Assembly (NCBI GenBank): GCA_030740295.1
Contig: JASLXP010000315.1
Location: forward strand, 1 to 33,653
Reading direction: 5' to 3'
DNA from: Planctomycetota bacterium
Lineage (GTDB): Bacteria > Planctomycetota > PUPC01 > JACPCR01
Length of the DNA stretch: 33,653 nucleotides
Part shown: positions 23,637 through 30,663 of the stretch, in pieces
Layout of the letters: each line of letters begins with the position of its first letter
Position numbering within the stretch: the stretch's first letter is position 1
The notes under the pieces: model-generated
The model's database searches: none
Told to the model about the DNA's origin: nothing
The model's input: only the letters and a program-made list of their open reading frames with translations
Position numbers and translations under genes: made by a program

Positions 23637-23720
23637 GGATGCTGGATGCTCGATACTGGATTCTGGATTCTGGATACTGGATACTCGATACTGGATGCTC
23701 GATACTGGTTATTCGATGTG
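23637..23720. repeat. Heptamer array, left arm (GGATACT / GGATTCT / GGATGCT / CGATACT)
   Basis: Twelve consecutive 7-base units fill 23637-23720. The first ten fit the pattern SGATDCT closely and the last two are degenerate. The reverse complement of the same unit family makes the array at 23804-23873. The array is open in one frame, which creates a false N-terminal extension of trmI. Confidence 0.85.
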
Positions 23721-23803
23721 GCAACGCCTCTGCCGTGTCAGCGCGGCTGCGTGAGGGTTGTTGTTCGTTGTTGGCATTGGCCGTCCTCACAGTCTCATCA
23801 GGC

Positions 23804-23873
23804 AGCATCCAGCGCCCAGTATCGAGAATCGAGCACCCAGCATCCAGCATCCAGTATCCAGAATCCAGTATCA
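23804..23873. repeat. Heptamer array, right arm (AGTATCC / AGCATCC / AGAATCC)
   Basis: Ten consecutive 7-base units, the inverted form of the left array, run from 23804 to 23873 and end 9 bases before the trmI start codon. The 83-base spacer between the arms carries a GTGAGG/CCTCAC pairing and no gene. Together the two arms could form a hairpin or cruciform of about 237 bp. Confidence 0.85.
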
Positions 23874-23882
23874 CCACCTGCC

Positions 23883-24719
23883 ATGTCCAGCCCTGAATCC
23901 AGCCACTACACCAAACCGATTATCGAAGAAGGCGACGTCATCGTCCTCTGGACGACCGACAACCGGAGCCGTACGGTCCGTGTGCTGGCGAACGTCAATC
24001 ACCAGACGCATCTTGGCGATCTGGCCCTCAAGGAACTCATTGGCCGGCAGGTCGGCTGCCGATTCGATCTGCAGAAAGGCTGGGGACTCGCCCTTCCGCC
24101 GGCCCTCGAAGATCGCATTCGGGTCATCCGCCGAAACACGAATATCCTCTACCCGAAGGACATCGGCATCATCCTGATGAAGCTTGTCATCGGACCCGGC
24201 TCGAGGGTCATCGAGTTGGGCACCGGCTCGGCCGCGATGACAAGCGCGCTGGCGTATGCCGTCTCGCCGGGCGGCACGGTCCACACTTTCGATATCTGCG
24301 AGGACTATCTCAAACCTGCGGAGAAGAACTTTCGTCGCTCCGGGGTGATCAGTAACGTTGAATTCGCCATCCGCGAACCGGCAACACCGCTCCAACTGGA
24401 GCCCGTCCATTCGATCGTGATGGACATCCCCGAGCCGTGGACTGAAATCGAAGTCGTCACCAATGCGCTCGTAAAAGGCGGCAGGCTGGTATCACTGAAC
24501 CCGACCTACAATCAGATTGAAAAGATGGCAAAGGCCATGGCACAACAGGGCTACATCCTCATCGAGTGCATGGAAACCATCTTCCGTCACATCGTGCCGG
24601 TGGAAGGCCGTGTGCGTCCATCAAAAATCCCCGTCCCGCACACCGAGTTCATGCTCTTCGGCGTCAAGAGCGATGAAGAGATTTCGGAGGAGACGGAACA
24701 GTACTATTCCGACAGATGA
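23883..24719 (+). CDS. trmI: tRNA (adenine(58)-N(1))-methyltransferase
   Basis: The 278-residue protein matches the TrmI family, which methylates N1 of A58 in the tRNA T-loop using S-adenosylmethionine. An N-terminal small beta domain (about 14-75, EEGDVIVLWTTDNRSRTVRV) precedes the Rossmann methyltransferase domain. Motif I is VIELGTGSAAMT (109-120), with an Ala where the family usually has a second Gly. The acidic cofactor-binding residue is in HTFDIC (D137), and the substrate-side motif is MDIPEP (D181), corresponding to the usual LDLP-type motif. The RNY.PKD.G loop (RNTNILYPKD) is typical. Length is normal for bacterial TrmI. I place the start at 23883, because the open frame further upstream is heptamer repeat. 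It is a housekeeping gene in an otherwise accessory-looking region. Confidence 0.9.
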   Translation: MSSPESSHYTKPIIEEGDVIVLWTTDNRSRTVRVLANVNHQTHLGDLALKELIGRQVGCRFDLQKGWGLALPPALEDRIRVIRRNTNILYPKDIGIILMKLVIGPGSRVIELGTGSAAMTSALAYAVSPGGTVHTFDICEDYLKPAEKNFRRSGVISNVEFAIREPATPLQLEPVHSIVMDIPEPWTEIEVVTNALVKGGRLVSLNPTYNQIEKMAKAMAQQGYILIECMETIFRHIVPVEGRVRPSKIPVPHTEFMLFGVKSDEEISEETEQYYSDR

Positions 24720-24749
24720 GCGGAGGGATACTCGCTGGTGGCAGATTCC

Positions 24750-24799
24750 CTCGCGGCTCCCATGGGCGGACGATGCTTTGGGAAGCTTCCCATCGCGAG
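24750..24799. repeat. Nested palindromes downstream of trmI
   Basis: CTCGCG (24750-24755) and CGCGAG (24794-24799) enclose two perfect palindromes, CCCATGGG (24759-24766) and GGGAAGCTTCCC (24780-24791). The group could form a branched hairpin in the 3' end of the trmI mRNA, but it has no T-run. Each part alone is within chance expectation. Nothing else is apparent in the 273-base gap up to the next gene. Confidence 0.3.
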
Positions 24800-24992
24800 A
24801 AACTCGAAATGGTGGTGAATGTGCGCTTGTCGAGAGTTTTCTGAAGAAGAAACCCAAACTGCTCAACCATCTAGCAGGGCGGAATTCACGAGATCCGTTC
24901 CCTGCTGCCGAGTCCCGGTGTATAAAGTCGACTTCTTACGAGAGAATATTCGCCAGCAGTTTGCGGCAACGCCAGACCCAAACCGGAGAACC

Positions 24993-27479
24993 ATGAACAT
25001 AGAGATGAACCAATCACACAGGCACGGCGCGCTTCACGCCATTGCAGTCCCCATCGTCCTGAGCGCTCTCTTCGGGCACGGCACACTTGTCGCCGAAGAC
25101 AAGCCACTGGTCTTCGACTATCCCGGCTTCCGTGCCGGATGGATCGTGGTGGCCGACATGCCCGGCCATATCGGAACCAACTATGCCAGTTGGCGGCTGA
25201 ACAGGACGCATACCACGCGCTACGCGGCTGAATTCCTCCAGCGTTATATCCAGCTCGTGACGGGCGAGAAGCTCGGCATCGTTTCAGCCACGCACGCGAC
25301 TGCGGCTCCCTATCGGCCGATCATCCTCCTGGGCAAAAGCAAACTCACTGAGTTTGTGGAAGCCGATCGCCGCAAGCTTCCGCCGGAAGGCTTTATCATT
25401 CGCCGTAAGGACAGACAGGTAGCCATCGTTGGTGAGATCGCTCCTGAGGATGACATGCCCGAATACCGCGGCGCGGATCGCGGCACTCTCTTCGGCGTCT
25501 ATGAGTTCCTGGAACGGGTCTACGGTGTCCGCTGGTACTTCCCCGGGGAGCTGGGTGTGCACATCCCAAAGAGGAAACACGTTGCCGTTCGAGCACTCGA
25601 TATCACCAGTGCTCCTCACTATCGCATGCGTCTCGCCGGTTTGCGTCCGGCGATTGAGCCAGGGCCGTTTAATGATCTGCATCCCTGCACCCGGTCTGGG
25701 AACACCACCGGATTCTGGACGAACCACACCTATTTCAACTGGTACAAATACGTGGATGAACATCCGGAGATTTTTTCGGTCGATGCGAACGGCAAGCGCA
25801 ACGTGACCAACAAAGCGCCGCAACGAAACGCACAAAACCACGTCAACTTTCTGCATCCGAAAGTACTCGAGCTTGATATGCAGCGTCTCAAGGAGTTCGA
25901 GGAAACCCGTGCGAGACACTGGAACTACAGCCTCTGGCCGAATTCCCGCTACGTCCGCTTCTTCCCTCGCGACAATGAGAATGTTTACCCCGACATGTCT
26001 CCGGCCAGCCGGGCGCTCTGGACCCCGGATCGGGAAAACTCGACTCTTTCGGAAGTCATCTTTGGATATGCCGCAAAGTTTGCCCGTGCGGTGGGGAAAG
26101 AGTACCCGGGCAAGCGCCTGGCTTTCCCCTCTTATGCCGGCTATCTCTATCCCCCTTTGACCGTGAAGATGCCGGACAATGCGGACGTGCTCATCTGCAC
26201 GGTGAAAGGCAACTCGCTGCTCGTCAGCAAGTCCCACTGGGATCACAACGTGGACGTGGTGAATCAGTGGTACGAGCATCTGGGAAAGGATCGGAGCCGC
26301 GTCTTTCTGTGGGAATACTTCTGTTATCCGATCCACCATCTTCAGCTTTATCCGCACGTGATGCAGCGCTGGCTGCAGGTCTGCCGGGACAAGGTGATGG
26401 GCGCGTTCAACAACGGCTTCCCCAATCGTGGGGGCTACAGCATGAAGTACCGCCTCTCGATTCCCAACGGCTGGATATGGCACCAGCTTCTCTGGAATCC
26501 GGATGCCGACGTGGACGCTCTGCTGGACCGTTTCTGCAAAGACCTCTTCGGCCCGGCCGCACCGGCAATGTCGCAAGCTCTCAACATGAGTATCAAGCAG
26601 TACGAGACTGCGGCCCGAAAATTGACCCTCAATCCCGGGGCCAGCTCGTACATCCATCCACGGCACCTTTACGGTACGGTGTACCCGAAGCAGTTCATGG
26701 CTCTCCTTCGAGCCGAGGTGGGCAAGGCACGTAAAGCCGCTAAGCCCGATTCCATCCAGGCACGCCGCGTGACGTTCTTTGCCGAAGCCTTTGATGAAAT
26801 GTTCAAAGAGGCCGACGAGTTCTACAAAGCTTTCGGGCCGCCTCCGAAACAGTCCGTTCCCAAGATTAACCAGCGGCCAAAGATCGACGGCAAACTGGAT
26901 GACCCGGCCTGGAAGGACACGAAAACTTTTGGTCTTGGCGGTTGGAGAACGGGAAGGACCGAAGAAGCTGCGACGGCTGTTTATCTGGCCCACGACGACA
27001 AGACACTGTTCGTCGGGGCAAGATTTGACTGTCCTGATGCGACCAAACTCATCGCTAACGGCTCGCGCCGCGATGACCCTGCAATCGCCAGGGATGACTT
27101 TTTTGCCGTAGACCTGGACGCGGTCACCCGGGGCACTCTCGACCTGCCGAGCTTCTTCCGAATCATGGTCAATCCCTCGGGGCAGGTCGCGGATGGTGTC
27201 AAAGTCGTGCCACTGGTGGACCGCAATCTCCACCGCTCCGCGTGGTATGACTTCTGGAATCCACCAGACATCGAAGCCGCATCCCACAAAGCCGAAGACC
27301 ACTGGTCCCTGGAACTGGCCATCCCCCTGGCAGCTCTCGGGGAACGGGACGGGAATGTGCGTGCACAGTTCGTTCGCCAGAACCGTTCCTCCCACCGCGG
27401 CCTCTATTCCTGGTCGCCCATGCTAATGGAGAGCTACGAATACGACTTGGCCAGAATGGGTTTTCTGGAGTTTGAATAG
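24993..27479 (+). CDS. Secreted DUF4838 protein with C-terminal CBM9-like domain (first copy)
   Basis: ATG 24993, with GGAG upstream, gives 828 residues with an N-terminal signal segment (about 14-34, AIAVPIVLSALFGHGTLVA). The longer frame from 24819 adds non-signal sequence and is rejected. The N-terminal part resembles the alpha-glucuronidase-type N-domain (YAAEFLQRYIQLVTGEKL, GTLFGVYEFLERVYGVRWYF). A DUF4838 catalytic-barrel-like region follows (FFPRDNENVYPDM, VFLWEYFCYPIHHLQLYPHV). From about residue 624 (KINQRPKIDGKLDDPAW) there is a CBM9-like sugar-binding domain to the C-terminus. It is likely an extracellular glycoside-hydrolase-related enzyme of unknown substrate. The gene at 30664 has the same architecture. 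Confidence 0.82.
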   Translation: MNIEMNQSHRHGALHAIAVPIVLSALFGHGTLVAEDKPLVFDYPGFRAGWIVVADMPGHIGTNYASWRLNRTHTTRYAAEFLQRYIQLVTGEKLGIVSATHATAAPYRPIILLGKSKLTEFVEADRRKLPPEGFIIRRKDRQVAIVGEIAPEDDMPEYRGADRGTLFGVYEFLERVYGVRWYFPGELGVHIPKRKHVAVRALDITSAPHYRMRLAGLRPAIEPGPFNDLHPCTRSGNTTGFWTNHTYFNWYKYVDEHPEIFSVDANGKRNVTNKAPQRNAQNHVNFLHPKVLELDMQRLKEFEETRARHWNYSLWPNSRYVRFFPRDNENVYPDMSPASRALWTPDRENSTLSEVIFGYAAKFARAVGKEYPGKRLAFPSYAGYLYPPLTVKMPDNADVLICTVKGNSLLVSKSHWDHNVDVVNQWYEHLGKDRSRVFLWEYFCYPIHHLQLYPHVMQRWLQVCRDKVMGAFNNGFPNRGGYSMKYRLSIPNGWIWHQLLWNPDADVDALLDRFCKDLFGPAAPAMSQALNMSIKQYETAARKLTLNPGASSYIHPRHLYGTVYPKQFMALLRAEVGKARKAAKPDSIQARRVTFFAEAFDEMFKEADEFYKAFGPPPKQSVPKINQRPKIDGKLDDPAWKDTKTFGLGGWRTGRTEEAATAVYLAHDDKTLFVGARFDCPDATKLIANGSRRDDPAIARDDFFAVDLDAVTRGTLDLPSFFRIMVNPSGQVADGVKVVPLVDRNLHRSAWYDFWNPPDIEAASHKAEDHWSLELAIPLAALGERDGNVRAQFVRQNRSSHRGLYSWSPMLMESYEYDLARMGFLEFE

Positions 27480-27589
27480 GCGGGTAACGGCCTGAAGCCG
27501 TCAGGGCCTTCATTTCCTGTTTGTCGAGACTCGCGTCCGCGGTTTTGATTTGGGACAGCTCAACGTCTCTCCCACCACAGGCCCGCGTC

Positions 27590-29221
27590 ATGCCGCCCTG
27601 GCTGAAGACACCCCTGGCTTTTTTTGTCCTTGCCTGTGCACTCTCACTTGGATTGCGGTGTATTCAATTCACGCGCGTCGATATCTGGCAGGACGAGGCG
27701 AACGAGGTGTTCATAAGTGAAGGCACCTGGGGCGAGACGGTGGAACGCATTCGCCAGTCAGAGATGCGTCCCCCGCTGCGCTATTTCTTTCTGAAGCTCT
27801 GGTTGCTCGGCGGCAACGGCACTCATTATCTGCGTCTTCCTTCGCTGCTGTTCTCTGTCCTCGCGACCGGTATGTTTTATCTGGCCGCTCGGATGCGTTT
27901 CGAGGAAGACACTGCTCGCATCGCGTCGGTGCTGATGGCATGCGCATCGTTTCCGATTTCCTCCGCGCATTTCTGCCGTTCCTACAGCATGGATCTTTTC
28001 GTGACTGTGGTGGCCGTCCATGCTTTTCTGAAGCATGTGGATCGTGCGGACCTGTTGCACCGGATTTACTTAATCGCCGCATCCGTTGTTGCTGCTTACA
28101 CCACCTATTTCTTCGATTTCGTTCTGCTCTTGTTTGTTGTGCGGGAGTTGCTGAATCTGCGAGGAGCGCCGGAAAGTTGGAAGGAAATTGCCGCCGCACT
28201 GGTCCCGATCGGTGTGCTCACATCGCCGCTGCTTTTCCTTGCTCCCGAACAGATCCAGAACGCCCGGGCAAACGCCTGGCACTCTTCCGGCGCGGATGCC
28301 GGTCAGTTTGTGACATACTTTCAGGTCTTGACCGCGGGTAGAATCAAGAACTGGGATTTCACGCCGCTGCAGAATCTCACTTCACTCATCTTTATCGGCC
28401 TGGCGTTGGTTGGTGCGCGCCGAGTCTGTACGGAGAAGGAAGGCGCATCGGGTTGGCTCAGCGGGCAGAAGTTCTTTTTCCTTTGGTTTGCTGTTCCGGT
28501 CGGAATCATCTTCCTGTTTTCACTTTTCTCGATTGGTCTGTTCACCATCCGGACCATGATTATTTTTTCGCCGGCCTTTTACCTGTTGGCCGGGCTGGGT
28601 ATCGTGCAATTCAAATCGCTCCGTATCCAGATCATTCCTGTAATTTTTCTATGCGGAATCAATATCTATTCCTTTACTGATTCGGCAGACCTACGTTACA
28701 TCACCAACGGCTCTCGCAAGGCTGCGGAGTACATCACAGCTCATATTGGGGAAGACGAATGGGTGGTCCACCATACTCACTTTTCCTATTTCCCATTTCG
28801 CCTGTATCAGCCGGGCCTGTCGAATCGTATCCATCAGGAATCAGTCCCGTGGCATTGGGGAGCTGCGCAGGTCCCCGCGGATCATTTCGTGCCCACCCTT
28901 ACAAGCGCTCGCGCACTGCCCGGAATCTGGTACGTGCGAAAAATGAATGACTACAAAGAAAAGTATGAGGACTGGAAGCTCCAGCTCGAAGACCTGGTCC
29001 GGCCGTGGAATCACAACGACGAAATCACCGGCGCGTTTATCGCCGGCCAGCGGATTCGATCCGGTAATCTGGTACTGACGCACTACACTCCACGCTTCAT
29101 GAAAGGGAAGACTCCTCTTGAGAAACACATCATCGCTGAACTCAGAGCATTGCAGAAACTTTATACCTTTGAGGACCCGCGTATTCTGAAGGGGCTGGAG
29201 GAGGCCGGCGCATTCGAATAG
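27590..29221 (+). CDS. Membrane glycosyltransferase, GT39/ArnT-like
   Basis: ATG 27590 gives 543 residues with a hydrophobic first helix. TTG 27521 would add a polar leader and is less likely. The protein has about ten membrane helices. It carries the acidic Asp-Glu pair of polyprenyl-phosphate-sugar-dependent transferases in the first outer loop (IWQDEANE, D35-E36), followed by the family's PPL-aromatic motif (MRPPLRYFFLKLW, 59-71). The C-terminal 130 residues are soluble and would be extracytoplasmic. Such enzymes move a sugar from a lipid carrier to protein, lipid or polysaccharide on the outer face of the membrane. The acceptor cannot be told. It lies 111 bases after the DUF4838 gene on the same strand. 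Confidence 0.75.
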   Translation: MPPWLKTPLAFFVLACALSLGLRCIQFTRVDIWQDEANEVFISEGTWGETVERIRQSEMRPPLRYFFLKLWLLGGNGTHYLRLPSLLFSVLATGMFYLAARMRFEEDTARIASVLMACASFPISSAHFCRSYSMDLFVTVVAVHAFLKHVDRADLLHRIYLIAASVVAAYTTYFFDFVLLLFVVRELLNLRGAPESWKEIAAALVPIGVLTSPLLFLAPEQIQNARANAWHSSGADAGQFVTYFQVLTAGRIKNWDFTPLQNLTSLIFIGLALVGARRVCTEKEGASGWLSGQKFFFLWFAVPVGIIFLFSLFSIGLFTIRTMIIFSPAFYLLAGLGIVQFKSLRIQIIPVIFLCGINIYSFTDSADLRYITNGSRKAAEYITAHIGEDEWVVHHTHFSYFPFRLYQPGLSNRIHQESVPWHWGAAQVPADHFVPTLTSARALPGIWYVRKMNDYKEKYEDWKLQLEDLVRPWNHNDEITGAFIAGQRIRSGNLVLTHYTPRFMKGKTPLEKHIIAELRALQKLYTFEDPRILKGLEEAGAFE

Positions 29222-29293
29222 TTTGCAGCACAGTTGGCACCGCCCTGAGGCACTCGGTCAGCAAACCTCCAGCATGCTGCTACGATAAAATCC

Positions 29294-30466
29294 ATGCGAC
29301 TTGAAGAAATTCAGAACCATATCTCCAGCCTCGGTCTCGCGGGTTGGCTGCTTTATGACTTTCAAGGTTCTAATCCCATCGCTCGAAGTGTTGCTGACCG
29401 CGACATGTCGAACGTCACCCGTCGGTGGTTCTGCTTTGTTCCTGAAGAGGGCCCCCAACGCTGGCTTTACCATGCAATAGAATCCTCAGCCTTCGAGGGG
29501 GCCGACGGTGATCATTTCACCTATGGCCGGTGGCAGGATCTGGTTAAGCAGGTCGCAGAGATCGTCGGCGGCGCGGGGCCCATTGCTGTCGAATATTCCC
29601 CAGGGGGCGAGATCCCGTACATCTCACGGGTCGATGCTGGCACGATTGAATTAATTCGCGGCCTCAATCTTGAAATCGTCTCTTCCGGGGAGCTTGTTCA
29701 GCTTTACGAAGCGCGCTGGTCATCCGATCAGCACGCGGCCCATATGAAAGCCGCCGAAATCCTCCTGGAAATTAAAGAAAGAACTTTCGATTTTGTCCGT
29801 ACGCGCATCGGCAACGGCGAGCCGACCACGGAATACGAAATTCAATCTGAAATGATGAAGATGTTCGGGGAGAACAATCTCGTGACCCAGTGCCCGCCCA
29901 TCGTCGCGGTGAAGGCACGCACGGCTGACCCGCACTATCTGCCCACTGATTCGCAGAGCCAGTCTCTCGACAAAGGCGATCTGTTGCTGCTCGACCTATG
30001 GGGAAAACTTGATGTCCCCGGCGCAGTCTATGCAGACATTACGTGGATGGCCTGCCTCTCATCGCAACCGAAGCAGGAACATCGAGATGTTTTTGAAATT
30101 GTGCGCGCTGCAAGAGACCGCGGGATCGAGTTCTTGCGCGATGCCTCAATGGTCAACGCACCGGCCGGGTACGAAGTCGATGACGCAGTGCGCAAGGTTA
30201 TCGATGACGCGGGATACGGTGACTCTTTCTTCCACCGAACCGGTCACAGCATCGGCATCCAGGACCACGGGAATGGCGCGAACATCGACAACTACGAAAC
30301 ACACGACACGCGCCGCCTGGTGCAGGGCGTTGGCTTCAGCATCGAACCGGGGATCTATCTGACCGGCGATTTTGGTGTGCGCACTGAGATTGATGTCTTT
30401 ATGGGGCCGGAGGGGCCGATGATAACGACGCTGCCGCTGCAGAAGGAGATAGTGTGCCTGGCGTAA
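29294..30466 (+). CDS. M24-family metallopeptidase, Xaa-Pro aminopeptidase/dipeptidase-like
   Basis: The 390-residue protein has a creatinase-type N-domain (about 1-140) and a pita-bread catalytic domain. All five expected metal ligands are visible: D234 (LLLLDLWG), D248 (YADITW), H318 (RTGHSIG), E351 (SIEPGIY) and E365 (VRTEID). It should therefore be an active di-metal peptidase that cleaves X-Pro bonds, acting in the cytoplasm because there is no signal peptide. The ATG at 29294 has no clear Shine-Dalgarno. The stop codon (30464-30466) is part of a heptamer repeat array, which suggests that the array grew into or replaced the original 3' end. Confidence 0.88.
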   Translation: MRLEEIQNHISSLGLAGWLLYDFQGSNPIARSVADRDMSNVTRRWFCFVPEEGPQRWLYHAIESSAFEGADGDHFTYGRWQDLVKQVAEIVGGAGPIAVEYSPGGEIPYISRVDAGTIELIRGLNLEIVSSGELVQLYEARWSSDQHAAHMKAAEILLEIKERTFDFVRTRIGNGEPTTEYEIQSEMMKMFGENNLVTQCPPIVAVKARTADPHYLPTDSQSQSLDKGDLLLLDLWGKLDVPGAVYADITWMACLSSQPKQEHRDVFEIVRAARDRGIEFLRDASMVNAPAGYEVDDAVRKVIDDAGYGDSFFHRTGHSIGIQDHGNGANIDNYETHDTRRLVQGVGFSIEPGIYLTGDFGVRTEIDVFMGPEGPMITTLPLQKEIVCLA

Positions 30467-30502
30467 TGCGTAATGAGTAATGAGTAATGAGTAATGAGTA
30501 AG
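30461..30502. repeat. Heptamer array (GCGTAAT / GAGTAAT)
   Basis: Six consecutive 7-base units are present: GCGTAAT twice, GAGTAAT three times, then GAGTAAG. The first unit overlaps the last codon and the TAA stop of the M24 peptidase gene. The type matches the degenerate units at 2558-2578 and has the same period as the arrays at 23637-23873. Confidence 0.85.
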
Positions 30503-30561
30503 TGTGCCCGTGGAGACCTGACCAATTCGTGTCGCTTTTTGCATGCTCGAAACTTGCGCTT

Positions 30562-30573
30562 GATTCCGGAATC
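30562..30573. promoter_or_regulatory. 12-bp perfect palindrome upstream of the second DUF4838 gene
   Basis: GATTCCGGAATC is a perfect palindrome about 90 bases before the start at 30664, at a plausible operator position. Several palindromes this long are expected by chance in a window of this size. The rest of 30503-30651 shows no other clear signal. Confidence 0.25.
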
Positions 30574-30651
30574 TCGATTACCATTGGTCCGTTCCAAGCA
30601 CCGGATCATATTGTCAATGGGAGGTACGCGAGGATGCACCCGGTCATCAGC

Positions 30652-30657
30652 AAGGAG
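30652..30657 (+). promoter_or_regulatory. Shine-Dalgarno fixing the second DUF4838 gene start
   Basis: AAGGAG lies six bases before ATG 30664, the start that gives a signal peptide at the N-terminus. It rules out the longer frame from 30502, which would start at the end of the heptamer array. Confidence 0.7.
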
Positions 30658-30663
30658 ATAGCT

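Noticed and set aside
23637..23873. Possible CRISPR array
   Set aside because: The unit is only 7 bp, there are no spacers between units, the two halves are inverted, and no cas gene is present.
23646..23882. N-terminal extension of trmI through the heptamer arrays
   Set aside because: The extension translates period-7 repeats, has no family resemblance, and ATG 23883 gives a normal TrmI length.
25284..27395. Long open frame (703 codons) antisense to the first DUF4838 gene
   Set aside because: It mirrors the opposite strand of a well-supported gene, lacks recognisable domains, and is explained by GC-rich codon use.
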